Notes: generated by a model not told the origin, from the sequence alone. A stretch of DNA of 64,000 nt from Siphonodentalium dalli (GCA_032622095.1 CP136063.1:24120987-24184986); one strand, 5' to 3'. Numbered from the stretch's first letter, positions 22,065 to 34,048 are shown. Program-made: numbers and translations.

Positions 22065-24360
22065 AAATAATTATAGGTTCGATTTCGCACCGTTGAAATA
22101 TGGACGCGGTGTCAGTAATGAAGCTCGCATATACTGCTTAGTCTCGATGTCGCACCGATGAAATATGGACGCACTGTCAGTAATGACGCTCACATATACT
22201 GCTTAGGTTCGATGTCCCGCCGATGATGTGTGAGCGCTGTATCAGTAATGACGCTCACATATATTTCTTAGGTTCGATGTCCCGCCGATGATGTGTGAGC
22301 GCTGTATCAGTAATGACGCTCACATATACTGCTTAGGTTCGATGTCCCGCCGATGATATATGGACGCGGTATCCGTAATGATGCTCACATATACTGCTTA
22401 GGTTCGATGTCCCGCCGATGATGTGTGAGCGCTGTATCAGTAATGACGCTCACATATATTTCTTAGGTTCGATGTCCCACCGATTAAACATGGACGCACT
22501 GTCAGTAATGGTGCTCACATATACTGCGTAGGTTCAATGTCGCACCATTGAAATATGGACGCGGTGTCAGTAATGGTGCTCACATATATTGCTTAGGTTC
22601 GATGTCCCGTCGATGATGTGAGCGCTGTATCAGTAATGATGCTCACATACACTGCTTAGGCTCGAGTTCCCACCGATGGAATATGGACGCGGTGTCAGTA
22701 ATGGATCTCACATATATTTCTTAGGTTCGATGTCCCGCCGATGGAATATGGACGCGGTATCAGTAATGATATAGACAGAACACAACGCGCATCTTAATCG
22801 AGACCCTTTTATCGAATGAGTTGCGGATGGCGCAAGGATATATTTCGCGAGAGCGTAGCTCGAGCGAAATATAACTTTGCGCCGTCCGCAACGAGTTCGA
22901 TAAAAGATTCGAGATTATGATGCAAGTTGTGTTCTGTATTTATTCTACACCGTTCAGTCAGATAAGTTCAATCCATGAATAGCACCGTCATTGCTAATAT
23001 AGCTACCTATATTGTGATTTCAGTCTGACAAATAACCAGTAATTATGGGGGGATCACCGGAAGCGGATGATCGACGTAATGTACGTCATCTTTCTTGGCG
23101 ACAACGTCAACTAGAATAGTTCCGGCTTGTATTCCACTAGAGGTATACACTAATATGTATTCAATGGCTGGGATTCCGTTGAATACATGTGACTCACGTC
23201 AATGGGTGTGGAATAAAATCACAGCTACTGCTTGGTCTCGAGTTCCCACCGATGAAATATCGACGCGGTGTCAGTAATGGATCTCACATATATTTCTTAG
23301 GTTCGATGTCACACCGATGGAATATGGAGCGGTATCAGTAATGATAATCACAGCTACTGCTTGGTCTCGAGTTCCCACCATTGAAATATGGACGCGGTGT
23401 CAGTAATGATGATCACATATAATTATTAGGTTCGATGTCCCACCGATGATATGTGAGCGCTGTATCAGTAATGATGGTCACAGCTACTGCTTGGTCTCGA
23501 TGTCACACCGATGAAATATGGACGCGGTGTCAGTAATGATGATCACAACTATTGCTTAGGCTCGAGTTCCCACCGATGAAATATGGACGCGGTGTCAGTA
23601 ATGGATCTCACAGCTACTGCCTAGGCTTTACGTCCCATTGATGAAATATGGACGCGGTGTCAGTAATGATGATCACAGCTATTGCTTAGGCTCGATTTCC
23701 CACCGGTTACATGTGGACGCGGTGTCAGTAGCGGTGCTCTCTGCTACTGCTTAGGTCCTATGTTCTACCGGTTATATATGGACGCGGTGTCAGTAATGGT
23801 GCTCACAGCTACTGCTTAGACTCGGTGTCCCACCGATAAAATATGGACGCGGTGTCAGTCATGGTGCCATCTGCTACTGCTTAGATCCGATGTCCTACCG
23901 ATGAAATATGGACGCGGTGTCAGTAATGGTGCTCTCTACTACTGCTTAGATCCGATGTCCTACCGATGAAATATGGACGCGGTGTCAGTAGCGGTGCCCA
24001 CAGCTACTGCTTGGGTCCGATGTTCCGCCGATGAAATATGGACGCGGTGTCAGTAACGGTGCTCACAGCTACTGCTTTGACGCGATGTCTCATCGATGAA
24101 ATATGGACGCGGTGTCAGTAATGGTGCTCTCTGCTACTGCTTAGGTCCGATGTTCCGCCGATGAAATGTGGACGCGGTGTCAATAATGGTGCTAACAGCT
24201 ACTGCTTAGACTCGGTGTCCCACCGATGAAATATGGACGCGGTATCAGTAATGATGCTCACATATACTGCTTAGGTCCGATGTTCCGCCGATGAAATATG
24301 GATGCGGTGTCAGTAATGGTGCTGACAGCTACTGCTTAGGTCCGATGTTCCGCCAAGGAT
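22065..24360 (+). repeat. 65-bp satellite array
   Basis: Roughly 28 diverged tandem units of about 65 bp, consensus pieces GATGTCCCACCGATGAAATA, TGGACGCGGTGTCAGTAATG and GTGCTCACAGCTACTGCTTA. Spacing of GACGCGG is 65 bp where measured (23911, 23976, 24041). Two subfamilies alternate: one has TGTGAGCGCTGTATCAG, the other TGGACGCGGTGTCAG. The array is interrupted at about 22770-23217. Confidence 0.92.
22775..22936. repeat. Long near-perfect hairpin inside the satellite
   Basis: Arms of about 75 bp face each other around a short centre (GCGAGAGCGTAGCTCGAGC). The ends are CAGAACACAAC and GTTGTGTTCTG. It looks like a palindromic MITE or foldback remnant that landed in the 65-bp array. Confidence 0.8.
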
Positions 24361-26989
24361 TTATGGAATCTATGGACACGTATCAATGATGGTGCTCATA
24401 ATAATACAAGTGCTGTACGCCCAATATGAATCCGATGTTGTAGTGATGGCACACTGTATGCTATTGTGTGCCGCGTTCGATGGAGCGGCTCACATTATCG
24501 TGGAACAGAAACGCTACATAATATAAGCAACCTATAACAATCATTGAGCACACACGACACCGGAAGCTGTTCGCATGACGAGTATTTTTAATGTTACAGT
24601 ATGTGCATATATATCTTATTCTCCCATACGTTGAGACTTTTCCGATACGAACCTACACAAATGCATGGCAGATATACACTCTTAGATATAACAATCCTCA
24701 GATTACATATACGTCTCTCGATTTCAAAGCATTTGGTTCTATATATTGATGTAATACATACGAGCATTTTGGTATTAGTCGATCTCAAACCTAATGGTGA
24801 CTCACGTGATTGCATTACGTTTTGTACGATACAATTCCACAAAAATGTGGCGTTGTCTGGCCACTTGAGGCGATTCAGTTTTTTACAATATATAAAAATG
24901 GAGAAGACACAAACTAATATCAGTCTTACACATTTTATGTTAGATCCGCCCAGGCCTCGGCTTACACGCTATAGCGTGTGCCCAATTAGGTGCATTTTAC
25001 TCTGTCTGGGGGTATTTAAGAATAGGGAAGTGAACGTTCTCGGAAAGTTATCAACATATTTTTTTATGTGACATTGTACTTGTTTCTTATAAACCTGGAA
25101 TATTGTTAGCACTGTCTGTATTATGTTTGTATATGGACGGGACAATATTGTTATAACCTCCGACGAAAATTAACGGTGGCTAATCTGCAAGAAAGCAGCC
25201 ATTTAAGACAGACCAAATTGAACCAGCAACAGACTGAGTACAGTGGTGTTACACTTGACATGCACGACAGTGTTGTGAATTTCAAAAGACAGATACTTAA
25301 GTTTCACAAAATTATAAACCGCACAATAACTTACAAGAGTCACCCCCTGGTGACTAATCACTACGAGACATACAACAATGTAGAAAGTAGTTGGAATTAT
25401 GACATCATATTTCAGTAATTACACATGAGTGAGTCACAAGTGTGTTGGCCTGTAATCATATTGAAGAGTGTCCATTCACCGTTTGGTCTGCACTTGATTT
25501 AGGTATCGCCCCAAAATGTCCTAGCAATTAAGGAAGAGGCGCACGTTTTTCATAAATCCAACCAAAAAATAGATTTTCAACAAAGAATTTATCTGGATCT
25601 ATCTGACAAACAACCTTGAATTTCACATATTTTCATCGTATCTGAGCAATTATTAAGAGACAACAAAAATAATGGATTTTAAAACATTTGAGAGGCTGAA
25701 AATTTATTTCATTTTTTGCCCATTTCGGTACCAAGAACTGATAGAATAATTAATAATTTCGCACAAAACTCCAATCACCAAATAGCTTATTGTGTTAATT
25801 GGCTCTAAGAGAGGAGGCTTCATTTGAATCCTAAATTTGAGTTAGATTTTTAATTGGATAATATATCATCATACCCCCATATATTATAATGGAGAATAAA
25901 GCAATCCCAAATATTCCACCCAATGCAAACAACTGTTGATATGCAGTCTGGTCAACTAAAGCGGGGAACAATCAACAGGAATTATGCGACAGGGTTAAGA
26001 GATATGGTGATCATCTTTAACTTGGTTATTTACCCATGACCCACAACTCATCTGAGCCCAATTGTTCATTGATCAACAGACATGGCTTGAAAATCCTCAA
26101 ATAGAGAAAACCATTTATGGGTAGTTGCGTTTCCTGATGAAAGTAATCAATACATTTCACAAATACAGAATAATTACGTCTCATCTCATGATCTTGAGTT
26201 ATTATAGCATGGATATATGAACTGCACTTTTGAAAATAAATATTTGACAGAAGTTCTTGGTACCTGAAAACAGAGAACTTTTAAATATTGTTCATCCCAT
26301 AAATGTGAAATAAATGAAGTTGTAATATCAAATTGATCGATGGCTCTTAAATACAACAATTGCTTGTACCAAATTTCACTAAGACATTCCTAACAGATTT
26401 TAAGAAAATCCGTTTTGAAATACCAGGAAATGTTGGCAAAACGTGCGTCTGACCCTTAATCCGACGATGCGTGCCCAGGAAAGAATACTTTTTATAAATT
26501 TAATGATGGTTGTTATTTTTGATATTTCGTTTGTTTATCTTCAATTGAAAAATTTAGTGTAATGAACTACTGGTGTTAAGAATTACGAATGGTGTACTAC
26601 GTCTTTCTATCGGCAACTATTGTCGTTTTGCCATTATCCGCAGTTACGATTACGGTATCGAGAAACAATTGAAGATTGCCCATTCACCGTTTGATCTGCA
26701 CCTGCTTTATGTATCGCCCATCTGTACCAGCAAATAATTCCTGCTTGATAATGGACATGTATTTGCTAGCATGTTGGCGTTTGTCGAGTGGGGAGGCCCT
26801 TTTCTAATATGTGCCGAATATGTGTTGATCACCCAAGTTATGTATATGTCCTGTTCAGTATCAGGTACTGTGGTCAAATGCTCTTTAATTACAGCTAAAT
26901 TGTCACAGTTTTAAAAAGATGAGTTGTTAGAACGAAACTCTTCGGAATAAATAACTGAACAACAATTAAATCACAGTATCGTATCACAC
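24361..26989. other. Unassigned non-coding DNA
   Basis: No gene, RNA gene or tandem repeat supported. Open frames at 24601-25071 and 25176-25418 have no domain, composition or neighbour that suggests a real gene. Confidence 0.4.
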
Positions 26990-27290
26990 AGTGTTAATAT
27001 CGTATCACACAGGGTTAATATCGTATCACGCAGGGTTAATATCGTATCACGAGCTCACACAGTGTTATTGTCGTATCGCGTGCTCACACATGTTAGTATC
27101 GTATCGCATGCTCACCAGTTGTTAATATCGTACAAGGTTAATCTCGTATCACGCAGGGTTAATATCTTATCACACAGGGTCAATGTCGTATCACATGCTT
27201 ACACAGGGTTAATTTGGCATTACAATCTCACACAGGGTTGGTATCGGATCACACGCTCACACAGGGTTAATCTCGTATCACACACAATAC
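26990..27290 (+). repeat. Minisatellite based on TCGTATCACACAGGGTTAAT
   Basis: About ten units of 20-30 bp; longer units include a CACGCTCACACAGGG insertion. Confidence 0.85.
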
Positions 27291-28088
27291 TGAATAATCA
27301 TTGATTTATACAAAGTTCAAAATGCAATAAATTACTAGCATGCAGACAGACTTATACATTGTTCATACAAGTATATCTTATATGATGCCAAGAAAACGGC
27401 GTAAGGACCACACCCGATGTAATGATAGCCATCGGTGAGGTCTCATATTTTGATTTACGGTAATGATATGCCAGTCGTACGCGAGAACCAACTAATGGCA
27501 GTCGGTGCAAACGTTTTGGGAGGACGTATTTCCAACAAGAACAAGCAATCCGGTTATCACTTAAGTGTTCGCGAAACCAACACTTGTCTTAAGAAAATAA
27601 ACTAAATGTGCAGCACGCTACAGTACTCTCAAAATATTATATCTGTGCATGCATCCTTATTAATCATTTATATACTAAATACTCATTGACGAGTAGTTAT
27701 CCCAAGGGAAATGTTCAATGAATTACCAAATTTATTTTCACCTTCATTTTCTGTCATCTGCTTATATTTCCAAAATGAATAATAGACCATGCCAATGTAT
27801 AGCTATATGACGGATTGGGATAATCCAGTTATTACAGCAACCACCTTATACCCAAGGCAGGTGAATGACGTCATATAATTTGTTCGCGGGTATATATTTT
27901 TGAGAAATTGTTACGCGACTTCCGGTAGGTCAGACTGCGCAGAATCTATCAAACCCAAAAGTTTGTCGATAATCGCAATACGATAGGGGAACACTCCGAC
28001 GTTCGTACTCAAATATCATCAATTTTTGTACCTAGCTTGCCTGCTCTAAGTTTTACGGGTAAATGGCTAATTTTATTCTATTTTCTTC

Positions 28089-28119
<31 letters not shown>

Positions 28120-30623
28120 CACTCCATTTATTATTCCTTTTCATAAAAATAAAATAAAAAAGCCGAAAATGATGTTTAAAATTTCTTATGCATGGAATTG
28201 GCGATACGTTATCAGAGTACCTTATAGCGCCCGCTCTCCCGCGGCGAGGCCGCGGAAGCGAAGCGACCTAGGGTATACGTATGCGAATATGAGATATACT
28301 AATCGACTTTTTCAGCCCAATCTAAAATTGGAGTGAACTTACCTAAAATAGAATAATTTATTTATAACTCAAGGGACAGCCGAGTCCAAAAAAATATATT
28401 TAGCGACGGCCGCCATTTTATATTGATTAATACCACCTCGAAATGTGTAATTAGGCAAAATGCTCCAGGGCAAAAATAAAAAAAACTTTCATCATACATA
28501 TGAACATCATGGTCCTAAAGTCAAAGATATTTTAAAGATTTAATGTAAATTAAACCAATGCCCTGGTTAACAAAAACTGATATTGCATGAAAAAGTTTTG
28601 TTTACATATTTTATAAAATTATTCAAAATATTTGCCCCGAAAGAGGATTATAGGGGCCTTACTGGCCGTTTATATTTGATCTTCCATTTTCTAACGGTAT
28701 TTCCGCCTAAAAGATTGAAGAAATATTCTCAAAGTTCAAGGCCGACAAACGGAAACTTTAAGTTCCGATTGAAAGATCGCAGAGTCCTTTCAAGTCCTTT
28801 TAAGCTTCCTGATAAACCAGAAAAGGCGTCATGACATCAAGAAGTATGTAACAACCTACATCGGCGTACAAAATTCCTGACAGGTCTGCGTCGATGGCCA
28901 GACAGCTGAGACTCGTATTACACGGGCAGGCTAAACATCCACATTTATGTTATATGTGATTATTGGCATTATTTGTTTACAAATAACCTAATTCTCAGAG
29001 ATTGGTCAGACAGCTGTTCACTACATTATTAATGTTTACATCGCTTTTCATTGGTTGATCGTTTAGGTGTAAAATTCGCGAAGTAATAGCGCGCCCTTTT
29101 TCGTCACAATTGTTCTGACTCTAATAGAAACAATACGTCTAATTTTGATTTTAATTTTAATTTGAAAGTCCTCATACAAGAGGCAGTTCTTGTTCCCACC
29201 CACCCGCCCATTTAAACCAGATGTTATTTGAATTAGCATCTGGAAGAAGTTAAAATTAATACAATTAGGCTAAATTTAAGGAATAGGTTAAAAGTTTTAG
29301 TATTTGAATAATCAAATTGTCATTTTACCACTGGTGCCTTCTGGTTTGGATGGGTGTATCGGCTTTTGAAATACATGTTCTATCATTTCTAATTATGTAT
29401 ATATTGTACCCGTGTCTGTTGAATATAATTTCAAGAATGCTTTGTGTTGTCTGAGAAAGTTATTATTTATGCATGCTGTATTGTATGTGTGTAGGCAAAT
29501 ATTCATAAACTCATATTCATATTAAACAATTAAATGTTAAGATGAGACAAGATGTGTATTCATGAAAGCAATAGTATAAACTAAATTATGTATCTCGTCT
29601 TATCTTGATATTCTTTTCTATAGTGACTATGCATGTTTGCATGTTTATTGTATGTATCGTCTTGTAACAATTAGTCTCAGTCCAGCAATAAAAAATTAAT
29701 CGTTAATTAATTGTCATTATTCTGACCCTCTGAGAATTTACATACATTGTATATATTATGTTCTTGTGTCCCATTAGGGTTTATATCATCAAATCCTTCT
29801 AAAGATAAAAATTCATCCGATAATCCCATGATCAGTAGCAAGCGGGCGCAGATTACGTTTGCGTATGATCATATTACTTGTGATAACGGACCAAAGCCAG
29901 ACGCTTTGGGTCGTATATAGACTATATCTTATTTTGTGACGTCACCAATTATTATCTAATACGACGCTGCTGTTTTGAATTTGTGCGAGCGCTTTTGTCG
30001 CACGGTAGATCCGTGGGCTTAAAGCATTAATGTCGTAATCGGAAATGTTGTTACTGTGTCTTTCGATTACTAGTATTGCAAATGAGAAATATGAATTTTG
30101 AATAACAATGTAAGTTCATTCGTAGCGGTAGTAACGGGTAGTTTATCTTTTATTGCGAAAATGAGACAATAAATAACGGCACTATAGTAAATACAGTCTA
30201 CACCCATCGGGGCGAGTGAAATGTGATCGAAATTCGTGATGTGAAATATAATATGATTGACATCACAAATTTACCGATCAACTATGCGAAGGTGGGCCTT
30301 TAATGTGCAACAATTGGTACTGTACTGTGCGAAACTAAATAACATATATTTAATAGGGAATTAATTATTATCATAAAACTATGTAGTATATACATGGATG
30401 TGATAATCCGTAAATATCATACAATTTTCTGGAATCGAAGGAAAACACATAATTATGAAAGCAGATGATACATTCATGCAGGTTCAGACGAACTCGGTCA
30501 ATTGGGGAAAGTTATACGATGTCATTGTTCGTCGATTTTCGTTGAAATCGACACGGTAACCGCTTATGAATGAAATGAACAGCCATTAAATGGACACCCT
30601 TCTCCATACAGTATCTCAGCCGC
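27291..30623. other. Unassigned non-coding DNA
   Basis: Only a (TA)n run at 28088-28115 stands out. No coding region is supported. The last bases (30624-30629) are the left target duplication of Polinton copy 2. Confidence 0.4.
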
Positions 30624-30629
30624 AGCGCT
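30624..30629 (+). repeat. Left target-site duplication AGCGCT
   Basis: AGCGCT directly precedes AGTAGTATTG and is repeated right after CAATACTACT at 61469. Copy 1 has a different hexamer next to the same terminus, so AGCGCT is not part of the TIR. Confidence 0.88.
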
Positions 30630-31215
30630 AGTAGTATTGACTGTCACTCTGGCCCACCCCCTCGCTACGACGAGCGAGGGGTGGGCCAGAGTGACGGCCC
30701 AGGGCCGGGCTCGTCGTCACTCTGGCCCATGGGCCAGAGTGACAGACCCAGAAATTTCTGGCCCATGTTTGTTTACCCAGGGCTGTCACTCTGGCGCATG
30801 GGCCAGAAATTTCTGGCCCATGGGCCAGAGTGACAGCCTCGGGTAAACAAACATGAGCTAGAAATTTCTGGGTCTGTCACTCTGGCCCATGGGCCAGAGT
30901 GACAGCCAGCGTGGGGGTGGGCCAGAGTGACCCGCCCATGGTCGGTCCAGAGGTTGTGTTAGATTCCAAAGAGTAAGGTGAACGCTTCGAAGGGTTTTTT
31001 TGACAGAAAAGAGCACAATTTACTAATGTATCGATTTTTTATCGGATTGTAATGGCAGTGTGATAAGCGAAGGGCGTCTCCCTTCGCTGTACACACTGAA
31101 CTTAGAATAATACCGAGCAAAAAATAGATGCATTGGTAAATTGTGCTACTTTACCAGTGCATGTTTTAACAAAAGCGAAAGTCTTCGAATAAATTCGAAG
31201 ACGATAGCGTTGTAA
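30630..31215 (+). repeat. Left terminal inverted repeat of copy 2
   Basis: Reverse complement of 60925-61468. The outer half is an array of perfect palindromes with arms TCACTCTGGCCCA (for example 30716-30743 and 30876-30903) plus AGAAATTTCT. The inner half has the GCGAAGGGCG hairpin and the 22-bp palindrome with arms GTCTTCGAAT. Confidence 0.92.
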
Positions 31216-31344
31216 AATGTACTTTTAGAAATTGCTGTTCAGTGAAATGTTATGAGATAATGGTAAAATGGTACAGATAAAATTTTCCCGAGTCAAATCG
31301 GTGTTTTATTCATAGAAATATGATGTTTTTGACAAAAAATCAAA

Positions 31345-31415
31345 CACAGCTGATTTGACGTTAGGGGAAAATTGGTAGAAAAACTCAATGACGTCGTCAC
31401 AACGAGGCCCGCGCA
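31345..31415 (+). promoter_or_regulatory. Shared accessory-gene promoter block
   Basis: Reads GACGTTAGGGGAAAATTGG, CAATGACGTCGTC. Upstream of the coiled-coil gene at 31490 and just inside the TIR. Same block as at 12955, 13575, 14950, 32690-32900 and 60335. Confidence 0.65.
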
Positions 31416-31489
31416 TCACACATATTTGATCATCGAAGATGCTATCGTTATTACATGCGTAAATTTTAACGTTAGCGTTATTTTGAAAC

Positions 31490-31938
31490 ATGGATCCAGT
31501 AACGGAATTTCTCAAGACTATTGATGTGCAGTACGACCATGTTCCTGCAACAACGCAAATGTCGACTCCACTGTATGCCGCAATATAACACCACGGGTAG
31601 AACAGCAACAACTACCAATGGTGTATCCGCGAACGGATCAACAACCAGTGTATACACCGCCAGTGAAAACACAATAAATGACTCAACCTGTTATATACCA
31701 AGTTATCAACAGTTCACAATGGGAAGAACAGAAAAAATTGTAACGGAATATTTGTCAGGAAATGAAGGATTTGCGAAAGCAATTAACACTAAAACCGGCT
31801 GAATGTACAATCAACTTGAAACCTCACACGATTGACATACCAATTGAGGTACATGGTTTCCAGAAAGAACCTACAAAGCTATCAACATTTGGATCACTCG
31901 AGAAAGATTTAACAGTGGTGAAGAAACAAAAGAAATGA
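31490..31938 (+). pseudogene. Polinton accessory protein with coiled coil (MDPVTEF type)
   Basis: Counterpart of 14427-14876: the same start, the same Glu/Lys-rich coiled-coil segment, and a native TGA at 31936-31938. At least two frameshifts (near 31590 and in the coiled-coil region) disrupt it, so it is read in pieces. The stem-loop begins 19 nt after the stop. Confidence 0.65.
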
Positions 31939-31957
31939 TTTGTATATTATTTTAAAC

Positions 31958-31973
31958 GGCCCTTTTCAGGGCC
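31958..31973 (+). terminator. Histone-type mRNA 3' stem-loop
   Basis: GGCCCTTTTCAGGGCC after TTTAAAC, followed by ACATAAA and then CGAAAGAGACGCTCTG about 13 nt downstream, the best match in the window to a U7-binding downstream element. Confidence 0.92.
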
Positions 31974-32226
31974 ACATAAAATTCACGAAAGAGACGCTCT
32001 GTATTATGCTATATGATGAGCGTAGTATATATATGAAGGGTGGTAGTGGGTTTTTGTTATTGTTAGGGAAGTATTTTTTTATAAAATTATTTTAAACATT
32101 CTCTCCAAGTTCACGATGAATGAATTTGGTTTGAAGAAATTATGTGAACATTATCTCCAAGTTCAGGAAGAATGAACACATCGTACAGTAGCAATTTCAG
32201 AGCGTATCTTTTTTTAAAATTTGTGA

Positions 32227-32242
32227 GGCCCTGAAAAGGGCC
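32227..32242 (-). terminator. Histone-type mRNA 3' stem-loop
   Basis: Minus-strand GGCCCTTTTCAGGGCC after CAAAAC, followed by TCACAAA and AAAAAGATACGCTCTG. Lies about 13 nt after the proposed stop of the MDYRDLY-type gene. Confidence 0.88.
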
Positions 32243-32255
32243 GTTTTGGATGGTT

Positions 32256-32680
32256 TCAAAAGAAACCGCACGATGTGTTTGGGTTTGAATACAGCTGAAA
32301 GTTGTCTTGGGAACGTCGCAACCAAATGACACAATTGCATGGCCTGTCTGTATCCCCAAGAGCGGCAAGAATTCGTAAACTCTATGCCCTGAGAAGATTA
32401 TGATAGACCGCTGCAGTGATGTAGCCGCAAGTCGCACCATCAATCTTGACGCCCCCAGCAATCTGGCGTGTCGGAACCACCGTGGTGGCAATCCAAAGAC
32501 CCGATCTCTGTTGTCCGTCATCAGCATAACGGTGTACCTGTAGATATCAAAGAAGTTATCTACAGTACCCGTTTCTGCTAAATTCAAAGCCTTCCATATC
32601 ATCTGTGCTTCATCCCCAAACACACCTCTCACCAGCATCCCATCCTCCAAATAGCTCTGATACAGATCTCGGTAATCCAT
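32256..32680 (-). pseudogene. Polinton accessory gene (MDYRDLY type)
   Basis: Starts MDYRDLYQSYLEDGM and keeps frame through MIWKALNLAETGTVDN and FDIYRYTVMLMTDNRDRV. Beyond about 32470 the two copies agree only across different frames. The end is placed at a TGA (32256-32258) just before the stem-loop; it needs one frameshift relative to the start. No family is recognised. A faint resemblance to the right-end gene (60457-60851) is visible: a small helical WKA segment followed by GT. It is divergent from the PTY-repeat gene across a 200-bp palindromic promoter. Confidence 0.55.
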
Positions 32681-32689
32681 TTCGGTATG

Positions 32690-32900
32690 AATGAAGAATG
32701 GGGATATCTGTTTATTTTTTATTGAAAACGCGCGGGCGCCCCTGACGACGTCATTGCATATTTCACCAAATTTCCCCGAACGTCAAAACAAGTGTGTTTC
32801 TTTTTGTCAAAAGAAACACACTTGAATTGACGTTCGGGAAAATTTGGTGAAATACGCAATGACGTCGTCAGCGGCGTCCGCGCGTTTCATATAATATGGA
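32690..32900. promoter_or_regulatory. Palindromic bidirectional promoter
   Basis: Two promoter blocks in inverted orientation (each with GACGTTCGGG, AAATTTGGTGAAAT and TGACGTCGTC) meet around GTGTTTCTTTTTGTCAAAAG. They serve the divergent MDYRDLY-type (start 32680) and PTY-repeat (start 32927) genes. Each outer end has a GCGCGTTT followed by a TATA-like AT-rich stretch. Confidence 0.75.
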
Positions 32901-32926
32901 GCGCAGTGTATCGTTTTTTTATCAAA

Positions 32927-33280
32927 ATGTTCTCTAAACTAAAAGAGAAAATTTTGCTAAAATTCTCTGCCGATGCTCGATTAAAGCATTGGCAGAAGAA
33001 TGTTAGAGATTCGGAGAGCCATAAGATAGCCATTAGAGCTGGAGTTCAAGAATTCCTGCAAAGACGGAGACCTAGTCCTCCCCAGGTGTATATGGAAACT
33101 CCAGAGTGGAACCCCACGTATAAGGAGGGGGCATTATATCCAGATTTGTATGAATATAATCCTCCAAGACCACTGCCAAGGTGGATTACAACTGAGGCAG
33201 CGAAATACGTGCGAGATCCATACTGGAGACCCACATACGACAAGGGATGACTTTATCCTGATTTGTCTGAATTTTATTGA
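32927..33280 (+). pseudogene. Polinton accessory protein with duplicated PTY motif
   Basis: Native start MFSKLKEKILLKF, basic helix, LQRRRPSPP, then the duplicated W-x-PTY-x2-G unit with YPDL. A GGA-to-TGA change at 33248-33250 stops the frame 10 codons early relative to copy 1; the native stop is at 33278-33280. A histone-type stem-loop begins 19 nt after it. Confidence 0.7.
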
Positions 33281-33299
33281 CTCAGCAAACAATTTAAAC

Positions 33300-33315
33300 G
33301 GCCCTTTTCAGGGCC
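33300..33315 (+). terminator. Histone-type mRNA 3' stem-loop
   Basis: GGCCCTTTTCAGGGCC with 5' flank TTTAAAC and 3' flank ACCCAAA, identical to the textbook metazoan form. CAAAAGATACGCTCTC follows. Confidence 0.93.
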
Positions 33316-33447
33316 ACCCAAATTTTTCAAAAGATACGCTCTCAAATTGCTACTGTACGATCTGTTCATTCTTCCTGAACTTGGAGAGAATGTTCACATA
33401 ATTTCTCCAAAAAAACGTAACAAGTAATTAAATCAATAATATTTTAT

Positions 33448-34024
33448 TCACCAATTTTTAACTTTCTTGGAAGATTATCGCGATAAACGTCTTTATCTCT
33501 TTCTGATAGGCAAATTGTTTTGCTTAATTTCAGTATCATCAGCACTTTTGGCTACAGCGTTTATCACTACCATCTGCGAATCCTCCGTGTGTAGAATAGT
33601 GATTTCATCATTTGACACCTCGGTTGAGGCATAATTCACCACTCAGTTTTCACATCCGCGATCTCGTTAATTGACATCGCGGTTGAGTTGCATTGTTCCC
33701 CACTTTCAGCTTTCACATCCGCGATCTCGTTAGTTGATGTCTCAGTTTGATCAATGTCCATTACATCACATGGTGTGAGATAATCGTTGTCTGATGTGTG
33801 CGTCCAAGTAGACTTCCCAGGAGTAGATTCACTCACCATCAATGGTGATTTTTTCATCTGATCAATCTTCTTTTTCGTAGTGCCATCACATTGAAAAGCC
33901 CAATGTGAACTCGAATTGCACCTAAAACAGTTACCGTATGGTGGTATCCACTTTGTATTCTTTAAAACTTCTAAAGCAATTTTCGTAAATGTTGTATGTT
34001 GTTACTCTGCAATCGTGGATCCAT
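33448..34024 (-). pseudogene. Polinton accessory protein with intact C-x2-C-x4-H-x4-C zinc knuckle
   Basis: Counterpart of 11892-12479 on the minus strand. Retains the complete zinc knuckle (CFRCNSSSHWAFQC) and the EIADVKAESGE repeat. Frameshifts occur near the N-terminus and at about 33640. Stop and poly(A) signal overlap (TGAATAAAA). Divergent from polB across the 34049-34145 inverted repeat. Retroviral nucleocapsid-type knuckles bind single-stranded nucleic acid; that role is inferred here. Confidence 0.68.
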
Positions 34025-34048
34025 TGTGAGCGTTCGGTGCGTTATTCA

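Noticed and set aside
22065..24360. Regular repeat spacing resembling a CRISPR array
   Set aside because: Units are contiguous 65-bp satellite repeats without unique spacers, in a eukaryotic context.
32690..32900. E2F binding sites in the promoter block as direct proof of S-phase control
   Set aside because: The GCGCGTTT stretch is only partly similar to TTTSSCGC and is not an exact consensus.
12553..33315. The stem-loops as evidence for captured histone genes
   Set aside because: None of the upstream proteins has a histone fold or histone tail sequence; only the 3' signal is histone-like.
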